From JAACFF01 sp963701435 (GTDB lineage Bacteria; Chloroflexota; Anaerolineae; Promineifilales; Promineifilaceae): a DNA stretch of 64,000 bases. Location of the stretch: NCBI GenBank assembly GCA_963701435.1, contig CAVPAL010000011.1, positions 1-64,000 on the forward strand. The letters are read 5' to 3'. The stretch's first letter is position 1. Every line of letters begins with the position of its first letter. This document shows positions 16,682-25,877 of this stretch, piece after piece. Under the pieces are notes generated by a model. That model did not search any database. It saw nothing but the letters and a program-made list of their open reading frames with translations, and was not told where the DNA came from. The position numbers and the translations under genes are program-made.

Positions 16682-17947
16682 ATGCGCCGCGAACCAATTT
16701 TCTTCATGAGTGTATTGCTGATAATGTGGTTTTTCTTATCGGGGTGTGCGGGAAGCCAGGGGCCGCCAGGGCTGCTGGGGCCTGCCGGCCCACCAGGCCC
16801 TCTGGGGCCAGTCGGACCTGCAGGACAAGACGCTACAGCCAGCCAGACGTTTATAGGCTCTGCAGAATGTGGCTCATGCCACGAAGATATCACTGCCAGT
16901 TTCAACCTCTCAGGACATTCCCACGCTCTGACAAAAATCGAGAACGGCCAAACCCCGGAAATTCCTTACGCCGAAATCAGCGGCGGTTTGCCCGGACCAC
17001 CAGAGGGGCAAACCTGGGATGACGTAGCCTATGTGATCGGCGGTTATGGCTGGAAAGCACTGTTTGTCGCCAAAGATGGTACCATAATCACCGGCGATGA
17101 GTCAGCCACAACCCAATACAATTTTGCAAATGAAGCTGTCGATGCAGCGGCCGCCTGGGCGCCTTACCATCCGGGCGAGCAAATTCCCTTTGACTGCGGC
17201 GTCTGCCACACGACAGGATATGCGCCCCAGGGTCATCAGGACAATCTGGAAGGTATTGCCGGCACCTGGGCTTTGCCGGGTATCCAGTGCGAGCGCTGTC
17301 ATGGGCCGGGTAGTCGCCACGCCGAGGATCCCCAGGGCGTGCAGATGGTTGTTGAGCGCGCCTCGCAATTGTGTGGCGACTGCCACGTACGCGACAACCC
17401 CGCCCTCATCGACGCCAGCGACGGCTTTGAGAGGCATCAGCTTCAGTTTGAAGATTTGTATAATTCGCGCCATTTTGCACTGGACTGCATCGACTGCCAT
17501 GATCCCCATGCCAGCGCCGTTTTTGCTGATGAGACGGTGAACCCTAACCAGGGAATCCGCCAGAGTTGCGAAACTTGCCATTGGCAAAATGAGGCAGTGC
17601 AAAACAACCGCAAACATTTAGGGGTAGACTGCATTGACTGCCACATGCCGCCTATGGCCAAGTCGGCTCAGGGAAATCTGGATTTATTCATTGCTGATGT
17701 ACGCTCGCACCAGTTCGCGATCAATACCGATCCCACAGCGGCGCAGTTTAGCGACGACGGCCTGTTTGTCAGGCCATACCTGACATTATCTTATGCTTGT
17801 GGTCATTGCCATAACGGCCGCGACGGAGACAAACTGGATTTGGAGACGCTGGCAAGCATGGCTGAGGGGTATCATACCAAACCGACGCCCACACCAGAGT
17901 CCAGTCCAACGCCAGAAACGGCCGTTACGCCCACACCTGAATCTTAA
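16682..17947 (+). CDS. Octahaem c-type cytochrome lipoprotein with collagen-like spacer
   Basis: 421 residues. A signal peptide with lipobox LSGC is followed by nine Gly-X-Y triplets (GPPGLLGPAGPPGPLGPVGP), a collagen-like stalk. Eight CxxCH motifs follow: CGSCH, CGVCH, CERCH, CGDCH, CIDCH, CETCH, CIDCH and CGHCH. The C-terminus is a Pro/Thr tail (TPTPESSPTPE). It is a membrane-anchored, outward-facing multihaem electron carrier or oxidoreductase of the cytochrome c554/OTR-like group. The next gene is a NapC/NrfH-like cytochrome, so electrons could pass from the quinone pool through that protein to this one. The terminal acceptor is not evident. Confidence 0.85.
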   Translation: MRREPIFFMSVLLIMWFFLSGCAGSQGPPGLLGPAGPPGPLGPVGPAGQDATASQTFIGSAECGSCHEDITASFNLSGHSHALTKIENGQTPEIPYAEISGGLPGPPEGQTWDDVAYVIGGYGWKALFVAKDGTIITGDESATTQYNFANEAVDAAAAWAPYHPGEQIPFDCGVCHTTGYAPQGHQDNLEGIAGTWALPGIQCERCHGPGSRHAEDPQGVQMVVERASQLCGDCHVRDNPALIDASDGFERHQLQFEDLYNSRHFALDCIDCHDPHASAVFADETVNPNQGIRQSCETCHWQNEAVQNNRKHLGVDCIDCHMPPMAKSAQGNLDLFIADVRSHQFAINTDPTAAQFSDDGLFVRPYLTLSYACGHCHNGRDGDKLDLETLASMAEGYHTKPTPTPESSPTPETAVTPTPES

Positions 17948-17977
17948 GCATCGTCAAGGAAAAACAAGGATGAAGCC

Positions 17978-19707
17978 ATGCGCAGGATTTTAAAGTCAAT
18001 CAGAAACTTCTTTTTACCTCCGGAAGGAAGCTCGATCTGGATTCGTATATTTCCTTTTGCCATTTTGGGTTTTGTTACGTTGCTCGTAGGGTACGGCAGT
18101 GTGGAAGCCTGGACCTATACCAACTCGCCCGAATTCTGCGGTATGGCCTGCCACACCATGCCCCCTGAATACAATGCCTATTTGCGTTCACCCCATGCCC
18201 GCGTGCGCTGCGTGGAATGCCATATCGGGCGCGACGCATTCACAACGCAGTTCACGCGCAAAGCAGGCGATTTACGTCACGTCGTTCTTAATATCACTCA
18301 AAATTACGAGTATCCTATCCATACACGCGCCATGCGCCCGGCGCGAGAATCGTGTGAAACTTGCCATTTCCCTGAGAAATTCTCGGATGATAGTTTGCGC
18401 GAAATCCAACATTTTGGCGACGAGGACGCGACAAACATTGAGCGCACGCTGCTGATCATGAAAACCGGCGGCGGCAGCCAGCGCGAAGGTTTGGGCCGGG
18501 GCATTCACTGGCATATAGAAAATGAAGTCTGGTATCTGCCTACGGATGAATTGGAGCAGGAGATTCCCTATGTGCGTGCTGTTGACGCAGAGGGCGACAT
18601 CACCGAGTATTACGACATTGATTCCGGCGTGACTCCGGATGACGTAGCCGGCAGTACTCTGGAACGTATGGACTGCATTACCTGCCACAATCGTGTCACG
18701 CACACAATTCCAACCCCTAACGAGGCCGTAGACCAGGCTTTGAGCAAAAACCTATTGGATCGTAATCTGCCGGAAATCCGCGAGCAGGCCATCGAACGTC
18801 TACAAGCATCATATCCTGATGCGCAATCTGCGCAAGCCGCTTTTGCTTCGTTGGCCACTTTTTACGCACAAAATTACCCTGATGTCGCAGTTGAACAGGA
18901 TACGGCCGTTCAACAAGCAAGCAGCACGCTTGACGACATCTATAATCAGATCGTCTTTCCTGAGCAGAAAGCTGGATTGGGAAACGCATGCTGACAATTT
19001 GGGCCATAAAAATTCTCCCGGCTGTTTTCGCTGCCACGATGGCAAACATCTAACCGGCACAGAAGAAGCTATTCGCCTGGAGTGTAATCTTTGCCATTCT
19101 ATCCCGGTCGTCTCCGACAACCAGACGCTGGTGACGGAAATTGAACTGGTGCGCGGACCGGAACCGCCAGCCCATACCCACAGCAGTTGGATCACTTTGC
19201 ATGGCGAAGGCCATCGATTCATCGTGCGCAGCCTGTCACGCGCCCGACGATCCGCAGATGGATTACACGCAGCTTGAGGATAAGCCGCCACTTGATGGCT
19301 CTTTCTGTGGCAATCCGGCCTGTCACGGGACAGAGTGGCAATACACCGGTTTCGCTTCGCCCGCATTAGAACCGGTGCTGGCGCGGCAGCTTTATATTTT
19401 GGAACATACCAGTCCTTATTTACTGGAGGGGGTTCCACGTACCTATGAGAGTACTTTTGCGGCCATGTTCAACGGCCGTTGCCTTTTCTGTCATACTGGC
19501 CAGGAGGCAGAAGCTGGTTTGGATCTGAGCAGCTATGCCTTGTTGCTGGTTGGTAGTGAAAGTGGACCCGCCATTCTCCCCGGTGACCCGGCTAACAGCC
19601 TGCTTATTCAGCGCCAGTCCGAGCCGCGTGAGCATTTCGGCCAGGTGTTGGATGACGAATTGGCGGCCTTGGAAGCCTGGATCGCTGCCGGTGCGCCGGA
19701 AAATTAA
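17978..19707 (+). CDS. NapC/NrfH-like membrane multihaem cytochrome, two frame breaks
   Basis: AAGGA before ATG 17978. One N-terminal membrane helix (IRIFPFAILGFVTLLVGYGS) anchors it, followed by FCGMACHTMPPEYNAYL and CVECH, the NapC/NrfH quinol-oxidising signature. Further haem motifs are CETCH, CITCH, CFRCH, CNLCH, CAACH and CLFCH, plus CGNPACH with four spacer residues. The frame must shift near 18975 (QK to LDWETHADN) and near 19215 (to SSCAACHAPDD). Repaired, it would be about 575 residues with nine haem sites, longer than NrfH. Likely quinol dehydrogenase for the octahaem lipoprotein upstream. Downstream haem motifs are conserved across both breaks, which favours sequence error over decay. 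Confidence 0.8.
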
Positions 19708-19892
19708 AAGGTTAGGCAAAAGCAAAATCTTCTTTGTTCCATTCCCGCATCATCTTTAGGCAGGCCTGCGGATCCAGCGAGTTGCCTATCTTGATGTGGG
19801 GGATGGAATCAATGGTTGCGTAGCGCTGTGGAAACAGCTTTAAACTTCTCCAGAAACTTGCAATCTGTTGCGCAGCTCACGGGCAAATTGAC

Positions 19893-20111
19893 TTAGGTAA
19901 TTGGCAGAAAGTAGTCAAAAATGAAGGTCATGGAAAATCTGCCAACTCCTCGAGGAAACCGCAGGTTTCTAACTCCTCTTATTTTCAAGAACTTTCTTTT
20001 GAAAATGGCCGCTGGCAGATCATCGTTTAAGTCATAGACGGTTTCTACGTGAGAACGGGGAATAACCAAAACCTTGTATGCATTGGGCTGCTCCAGCCTC
20101 AGGTGCTTCAT
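19893..20111 (-). pseudogene. HIT-family protein fragment
   Basis: 72 residues beginning at an ATG that overlaps the stop of the serine hydrolase gene (ATGA). PNAYKVLVIPRSHVETVYDL and NDDLPAA resemble the centre of a histidine-triad (HIT) hydrolase, but the HxHxH triad itself and the C-terminus are absent. The remaining frame is unrelated. A remnant rather than a working enzyme. Confidence 0.45.
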
Positions 20112-21307
20112 CCCTCAAAAGCGGTCGCAAAGTCATAAAACATGTCCACCCAACGCCGTGAACCGTCAACCTCACCGTAAGATTCGCCAAAACGCAGGAT
20201 GATCAGGTTCTTTTGGGGCGAGAAATAAATGAACTGGCCGTGGTTGCCCAACGCCATGAAATCGTAATTTTGCTCGTCGCGCTGGATGCCCCACCACATA
20301 TATTTGTAATAGCCCTGCCCATTGGCGAAGATGAAAGCATCGTAGTAGTAATTGGCGTAATCAACAGAGTTATCTGCTTGCGTGGACTCAGCCACCCACT
20401 CTGCCGGTATAATTTGTGTGCCGTTCCAGTCACCGTTATACAGGAACAATCGTCCGAATTTAGCAAAGTCTATGGCACGGCCGTTAATCCCGCTTTCCAT
20501 TTTTTCCAAACCATTCTCATCCAAACTCCACGACCCAGGATATGCCATGCCGACAGGCTTCCAGATTTTCTCCTGCAAATAATTGGCGACCGATGTCCCC
20601 GTAGCGCGTTCCAGAATCATGCCCAGCAGCAGCGGATGGTAGTTGTTATAGTGGAATTCTTCACCGGGTAATCCAGCGATTTCCGTATCTTCCAATGCCA
20701 ACTGGCGCAAATCGGGATAGTAATAGGTTTTAGCATCGTCGCCGTTGACGAAGGGAAATTCGACGTATTTGATGCCCGATGACATCATCAGCAAATCACG
20801 GATGGTAATGTTGGCAAAGGCCGGGTCGCGTTCGGCCAGTTCCGGCAGGTAATCGGTGATCGGGTCATTGACGCTGTGAATGTGACCTTCAGAGACGGCA
20901 ATCCCGACCAGGGCGGATGTAAATGATTTGGCAGTCGAAAATGAAGTGACAATCGAGTCGCGGCTGGCGCCGTTGAAATATTGTTCGTACAAGATGGCGT
21001 CACCTTGAATCACGATGAAGGCTTGTGTGCGTTTCTCCTCCAGGAACGAGTCGAAATCATCTATACCGGCAGCAGCCTCAAATTGAGTTCGGATGTGCGC
21101 TTCATCCAGGTTGAGAGAAAACTCAAAAGGTGAGCTAGATGGCTCAAGGGCGCGTTCGGGAAACTTCTGGTAGTCGTAGACATCCGCATCCCTCCAACGC
21201 AGCAAGCGGTTTACATATTCCGCCGGGTAAGCGAGGTAAGCATACAGCAGAATGACACCGATGATAGCAAGCAAACCGATAAGGAAGTATTTGGCAAATT
21301 TTTTCAT
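20108..21307 (-). CDS. Beta-lactamase-family serine hydrolase, membrane-anchored
   Basis: 399 residues. The N-terminal helix (KYFLIGLLAIIGVILLYAYL) is a membrane anchor. The catalytic core has SFSTAKSFTSALVG (SxxK with Ser and Lys of class C beta-lactamase/DD-peptidase folds) and EEFHYNNYHPLLLG (the YxN motif). The C-terminal region contains NHGQFIYFSP, near the usual third motif. Acts outside the membrane on an unknown ester or peptide. One of three such genes on this strand up to 27771. Confidence 0.85.
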   Translation of the reverse strand: MKKFAKYFLIGLLAIIGVILLYAYLAYPAEYVNRLLRWRDADVYDYQKFPERALEPSSSPFEFSLNLDEAHIRTQFEAAAGIDDFDSFLEEKRTQAFIVIQGDAILYEQYFNGASRDSIVTSFSTAKSFTSALVGIAVSEGHIHSVNDPITDYLPELAERDPAFANITIRDLLMMSSGIKYVEFPFVNGDDAKTYYYPDLRQLALEDTEIAGLPGEEFHYNNYHPLLLGMILERATGTSVANYLQEKIWKPVGMAYPGSWSLDENGLEKMESGINGRAIDFAKFGRLFLYNGDWNGTQIIPAEWVAESTQADNSVDYANYYYDAFIFANGQGYYKYMWWGIQRDEQNYDFMALGNHGQFIYFSPQKNLIILRFGESYGEVDGSRRWVDMFYDFATAFEG

Positions 21308-21422
21308 TTGGACATCTCCTCAGAAACTGATCTCTTTCAAGGGGACGAGTGTAACTGAAGTTTAGAACGATGAGTACTCACAAGGACTTCTTGTCCCAAA
21401 AAGCCCCTATGAGTAAACAAAA

Positions 21423-23438
21423 TCATATCCGGTAGCCCAGCAAATTCCAATAGTGCGCCCACCAGATGCCTGCAAAGACAGCCAGCGTAACAAGGGTGTA
21501 GTGTACACGGGAGCCAACCTTCCACCAGCCTTTGATCCAGGCCAGGACGGCGAAAATCGGCAAGGCCAACGCCAGCATGGCGGGCAGGAGCATACTACTC
21601 AGGGATTCGACCATATCTGGGGTGAGACCCCACACAAAATTGGGTAACGTTCCGCCATAGAGCACACCGAAATCTCGCAGCAGGAATAATACCAGCATGC
21701 CGGCGACCAGCGTGGCCCAGCAACGAGCGGCAACAGCGCCCCATGAAATCGGCTTCTGCGTAGATTGTTGGCGCAATTTGCGGATCAGCGCGCCCAGCGG
21801 CCAGATAACGATTGTGGAAATAAGCATTGTGATCATCAGAAGTAGCGCCAGCGCAATCAATATTCTCTGGAAAGTTTGGGTTTCATACCAGGCGAGTTTG
21901 GCAAACGTGCTGTGATAACCCTGCCCTGAAATCATCTGGATGATGTGACTGGATTCATCCTGGACAAAAGCCAGTTGTCCTTTGCCGTCAACCCGCTCGA
22001 AAAACAGTGGTTCGACTTCCACCCACAGGCTGGCGCCTTCAAACCCGCCCATGACGCTGCTGCGCTCGCCGCCCATTCCCGTAGCCGCGATAGACAGGTT
22101 ACCCTCATCGGTGGCTGTCACTTCGACCAGTTGCGAGAAGAAATACATGGATTTGCCAAAGGTTGTCGCGTCTGCTTGCAAGGGGCGATAAGTCCCGGCG
22201 AACTGGTTGGCGCGTGCTTGATGATCTGCCATCGGGACAGGCGCAGTAGAGCCAGCGGCCGGGTAATATTGATCGAGGAATGCAGTGACGATGTCCATGC
22301 GCAAGTTCGCGTCACCCGAGTTATAGCTGATGAAGAATCCCATCTCCTGATCGGGGAACAAGACCATGCGGCTGCGGGAGCCAATGCCGTCGCCATCGCG
22401 GAGGAAAAGTTGACGGCCGTTTTCCAAATGTTCGAACAATCCATAAGAAATCCCGCTTGTTTGGAGATGGGGCGCAAATTGCCGCGTGAACATCAGCTCA
22501 ACGGTGGCTTCATTCAGGATTTGTGCGCCGGCATAGTCGCCGCCGTTCAAGAGCGCCAGCATGAACGGGTTCATGTCGGCGGCTGTCGTCCGCAGTCCGC
22601 CCGAAGGGCCATAACGGGTGTAAAAGTTCAGTACGGGTTCCTGATGTCCGTTCTGGAATTCGTACCCGGTCGCCTGGCGGCTGAGCAGTTCTTCAGGCGG
22701 AGGCTGCACAAAGGTACTGCTCGTCATGCCGAGCGGAACCAGGATGTGCTCAGCCATATACTGCTCAAACGGCAAGCCGCTGATTTCCTGGGTCAGGTAG
22801 CCGCCCAAGTTGGCGGCGTAATCGCCGTAGGTCATATATTGACCAGGGGGATAGAGTTGGATTGGGGCGTAAGTTTCGAGCAGTTCACCCAGCGGTCGCA
22901 AATCATCCTGAGTCTGAGCCGCAATGCCGATCATGCGGGTCTCGAATCCATCAGTGTGCGTCAGCAAGTTGGCGAAGGTCAGGGGTTCGTCGAAATTGGT
23001 TTTGAGTGGAAACGCTTTGAAGTAGGGGCGGACATCCTCGTGCAAATCAATCAGCCCTCGTTCATTAAGCTGCAAAACGCCCACGGCGGCGAAAGCCTTG
23101 GCCAGGGAGGCTGTGATAAGCACGGTTTGTTCAGGATCGAAAGGCGTCTGCGTTTCCAGGTCGGCGTAGCCGTACCCCTTGGAGAAGAAGACCTGACCAT
23201 CTTTGACCATGGTGAATGCCACGCCGGGGATGTGGTGGGTTTCCATCTGTTCAGCCAAGTAGGCGTCGAGGAAGGCTTCGAATTCGACCGGGTCGGTGAG
23301 GGTAGACGGCCGTTTCCCAATTTCATTCTCAGTCGCTGTCTTTCGTGGTTCAGCAGCAACGGCCGTTGGCAGAACCAGGCCCGCGAGCATAATTACCAGC
23401 ATCAAAACGGATACAAAGCGCCTAATATTTTTGTTCAT
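21423..23438 (-). CDS. Secreted beta-lactamase-family hydrolase with C-terminal membrane domain
   Basis: 671 residues. Signal peptide (RFVSVLMLVIMLAGLVLPTAVAA cleaved near 30). SxxK motif in ITASLAKAFAAVG. The second motif YGDYAANLGGY has Asp where YxN usually has Asn. From about 520 on, four membrane helices (ILIALALLLMITMLISTIVI and later). The same architecture is found in the 25878-27771 gene. Probably anchored with the catalytic domain outside. Substrate unknown; the family includes peptidases and esterases. Confidence 0.85.
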   Translation of the reverse strand: MNKNIRRFVSVLMLVIMLAGLVLPTAVAAEPRKTATENEIGKRPSTLTDPVEFEAFLDAYLAEQMETHHIPGVAFTMVKDGQVFFSKGYGYADLETQTPFDPEQTVLITASLAKAFAAVGVLQLNERGLIDLHEDVRPYFKAFPLKTNFDEPLTFANLLTHTDGFETRMIGIAAQTQDDLRPLGELLETYAPIQLYPPGQYMTYGDYAANLGGYLTQEISGLPFEQYMAEHILVPLGMTSSTFVQPPPEELLSRQATGYEFQNGHQEPVLNFYTRYGPSGGLRTTAADMNPFMLALLNGGDYAGAQILNEATVELMFTRQFAPHLQTSGISYGLFEHLENGRQLFLRDGDGIGSRSRMVLFPDQEMGFFISYNSGDANLRMDIVTAFLDQYYPAAGSTAPVPMADHQARANQFAGTYRPLQADATTFGKSMYFFSQLVEVTATDEGNLSIAATGMGGERSSVMGGFEGASLWVEVEPLFFERVDGKGQLAFVQDESSHIIQMISGQGYHSTFAKLAWYETQTFQRILIALALLLMITMLISTIVIWPLGALIRKLRQQSTQKPISWGAVAARCWATLVAGMLVLFLLRDFGVLYGGTLPNFVWGLTPDMVESLSSMLLPAMLALALPIFAVLAWIKGWWKVGSRVHYTLVTLAVFAGIWWAHYWNLLGYRI

Positions 23439-23592
23439 TTCTATCTCCTGTTTGGCCCATGCTCTTCACCTTAAATGGTTTAGAAATTGGGTCTAAAATT
23501 TATTCCTGGCTTGCTAATGTTGATAAAATCATACTGTCCACAAGACATTTGCACATCGAGAGAATCCATCATTTCGCCCGTGAAAAACAAAC

Positions 23593-23622
23593 AAAAAAAG
23601 AGACTGCCAATTGAGCAGTCTC
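23593..23622 (-). terminator. Intrinsic terminator
   Basis: GAGACTGC (23600-23607) and GCAGTCTC (23615-23622) form an 8-bp stem. On the minus strand it is followed by seven T. It ends the transcript coming from the CPBP gene and RDD fragment at higher coordinates. Confidence 0.8.
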
Positions 23623-23726
23623 CGCTATTCGAGGTGAGTAAAAATACTTAGCCTATGTTCCCAAAACAATTTTGCTATCAGTTATATAAGCTTGCTTGCC
23701 TGGGCGAATTGCCCGGCAGCCCTCAT

Positions 23727-24011
23727 TCAAGTGCGTCGCAGCACCAGCGTTTTCACGATTAAATCGTGGAGACTTTGGCGGCGCGGCGTAATGAGCGTCA
23801 AAACAAAATAGAAAGCCATCAGCACCAAGAGAATGGCGAACCCAACCCGAAATGGGGGATCGGATTCGGCAAACAACGGCGTTGGCAGCAGAAATGAGAG
23901 ATGACCAATTTCAAAAAATGCCATTTTGCAGGCTGTGCGCCAAATGATGGTGTACTGCTTTGACCTGGCATCATGCCCCACCCAGCATAAAAACGAGCGG
24001 GACAATGCCAA
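23727..24011 (-). pseudogene. RDD-family membrane protein, C-terminal fragment
   Basis: The C-terminal part reads MAFFEIGHLSFLLPTPLF, one membrane helix (VGFAILLVLMAFYFVLTLIT) and RRQSLHDLIVKTLVLR, the typical end of RDD domains. The N-terminal RDD helix is missing and the frame overlaps the end of the CPBP gene by 41 bases. A fused or truncated remnant is likely. Confidence 0.5.
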
Positions 24012-24744
24012 ACGACAAATTGCTGATGAAATGGGCGACGATAATCGGCGCTAACCGCTGCTGCCGGTGGGCGATGATACCCGCTCCCAGTCCCCAAAGA
24101 AAGAAACCAAAAACAAATGCCGGCATTGAAACCAGGGTATAGGCAAAGGCGATGTGTTGCAGTCCAAACGCAACGGCCGTTACCACAATACCCAGCCATA
24201 CGCTACCCGAAGCAGCCACCATTCGCGGCTGGGCATAGCCCCGGTATTGCAGCTCTTCGATGGGCGCGTTAAGAATGGGAAAGACAACCGCAGCGATGAT
24301 GGCGTAGAGCACCGTCAGCCATTGGGGAAGTTCAATGGCGGCGAAATCCGCATTGCCCAAATATATTTGTTGGAAAGAAAGCCCTGTCATTTTCTGAGTG
24401 GCAAATAACATCACAAACATACCAGCCATCAGCAGCGCAAACAGCGCCATTGACCACAAAGCACCCCAACCGAGGTCGCGAAGCAGCCGGGAACGTTGAA
24501 ACCCGGCAATAGCGCCAAGCTGGAAGCCCTCCACCCGGGCACGCCAGAGCAGCAATCCCAGGCACATAACGTTGACGACGGTAACGGAGAGCGTGGAAAA
24601 AATTGCGCCCACTGTCATCCCGGCTGGCTGACCGGCCGAACGGAAAAGCAGGATGATGACGGCGTTGCCTAACAGGATCAGCGGCAGCCTGATGAAAGCC
24701 ATGAACAGCGGCCAACCCCATTTTACAAATGATTTTGGGAACAT
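23971..24744 (-). CDS. CPBP-family intramembrane metalloprotease (CAAX-type)
   Basis: 257 residues with about eight membrane helices. Catalytic motif EELQYRGYAQPR (EExxxR) near 165, then FGLQHIAFAY and VAHFISN providing the His and Asn ligands. CPBP enzymes are glutamic intramembrane proteases. In bacteria they act in bacteriocin immunity, peptide maturation or anti-sigma cleavage. It lies among secreted hydrolases on the same strand, 32 bases after the alpha/beta hydrolase stop, so it may be cotranscribed with it. Confidence 0.85.
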   Translation of the reverse strand: MFPKSFVKWGWPLFMAFIRLPLILLGNAVIILLFRSAGQPAGMTVGAIFSTLSVTVVNVMCLGLLLWRARVEGFQLGAIAGFQRSRLLRDLGWGALWSMALFALLMAGMFVMLFATQKMTGLSFQQIYLGNADFAAIELPQWLTVLYAIIAAVVFPILNAPIEELQYRGYAQPRMVAASGSVWLGIVVTAVAFGLQHIAFAYTLVSMPAFVFGFFLWGLGAGIIAHRQQRLAPIIVAHFISNLSFGIVPLVFMLGGA

Positions 24745-24775
24745 TACAGAACTTTTTTGAGTATCAGATGATTAC

Positions 24776-25819
24776 TTAATAACCCTGCTCATCCAGCCAG
24801 GTTTGCAGGACTTCGACCAATTCATCAGAAAGCGGCGCAGATAAGAGCTGGTCGGGAGAAGTTAAGCACCTATCCATCAGGTGGAAGGTGTGGTACGACC
24901 CTGAGATTGTGACCGTTTGCAGGTTTTCAGGCGGGTTGCCATTGAAGATTTCGTTGAAGCGCTCTAAGTTTTTATCGGCGGGCACCGTGGGATCATTTTC
25001 CGCAAAGACCAGCAGTCCAGGGCTTTTGACCGTCTGCAACGCCTGGCGCGGGTCATGCTCAAAAATGCCAGCCTGGATGGTCATCTCACCAAGATGGATT
25101 ACTTTTCCAAGATTGGCTTCCACTCGCGCCCATTTCATGAACGACTCAACTTTCTCCTTCAATTCGTTACCTTCATACCCCTGGCAGCGGAAGGCGCTTT
25201 CATAATCATCTTCCATTTGTTCCCAAACAATCCGGGTTGGAGCGGCCAGACTAATAAAGAATGCCACGTCTTCGTGTTGGGCAGCGATGATGGGGGCAAC
25301 ATAACCGCCCTGGCTGTGTCCGATGATGCCGATGCGGTCAGGGTCAATCCCTTCATGTTCCTTCAGGAATTGCACCGCAGCGTACAAATCATCTGCCCTT
25401 CCTTGAAAATCGTTATGTTTCCAATTCCCTTCTGATTTGCCCACCCCGCGTTTGTTGACATAGAGAACGGCCGTATCCCGCGGCAGAAAAACATCCTGCA
25501 CATATTTTTGGGTAATCCCAAAGTATGCTTGATAAGGGACGGGGCCTGACCCTACGATAAAGATGACCGCGCCTTTATTCTCGTTTCCGCCAGCTGGAAT
25601 CAACAAGTCGGCTTCCAACTGAACCTTGCCGCTTTGAATAAACAGATTCTCGCGCTGTATGTCGGGGTTGGTCACAGATGCTTCCCAAACGGGCGCGGCC
25701 TGGTAATAGAAGGATGGGATTTCTCCCGGTCGGTCGTACCGGTAGGCTAAGATTCCGACAGCAACGAGCAGGATGGCTATTACGCACATGGTGATTGTTT
25801 TAATTTTGCTCTTTTTCAT
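24776..25819 (-). CDS. Alpha/beta hydrolase, membrane-anchored or secreted
   Basis: 347 residues. N-terminal hydrophobic helix (TITMCVIAILLVAVGILAYR). The nucleophile elbow is GIIGHSQGGYVAP (GxSxG), with an acidic residue in LVFAENDPTVP and the catalytic His in SGSYHTFHLM. The core also contains VGSGP, a usual oxyanion-loop position, and LYVNKRGVGKSEG, typical of serine aminopeptidase S33-like hydrolases. Substrate unknown. Confidence 0.85.
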   Translation of the reverse strand: MKKSKIKTITMCVIAILLVAVGILAYRYDRPGEIPSFYYQAAPVWEASVTNPDIQRENLFIQSGKVQLEADLLIPAGGNENKGAVIFIVGSGPVPYQAYFGITQKYVQDVFLPRDTAVLYVNKRGVGKSEGNWKHNDFQGRADDLYAAVQFLKEHEGIDPDRIGIIGHSQGGYVAPIIAAQHEDVAFFISLAAPTRIVWEQMEDDYESAFRCQGYEGNELKEKVESFMKWARVEANLGKVIHLGEMTIQAGIFEHDPRQALQTVKSPGLLVFAENDPTVPADKNLERFNEIFNGNPPENLQTVTISGSYHTFHLMDRCLTSPDQLLSAPLSDELVEVLQTWLDEQGY

Positions 25820-25877
25820 TTCAAATTTCCTTTTTTCGAGTGTTTGTGAATCAGGAATACCTTTCAGGGTTTGATTG

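Noticed and set aside
19717..19835. Possible C-terminal remnant (IKIGNSLDPQACLKMM, minus strand)
   Set aside because: Could be the tail of a lost gene, but no family or start can be named.
21945..23474. 509-residue open frame on the plus strand
   Set aside because: It lies wholly antisense to a clear secreted hydrolase and shows no motif, signal or ribosome-binding site; it is a codon-bias shadow.
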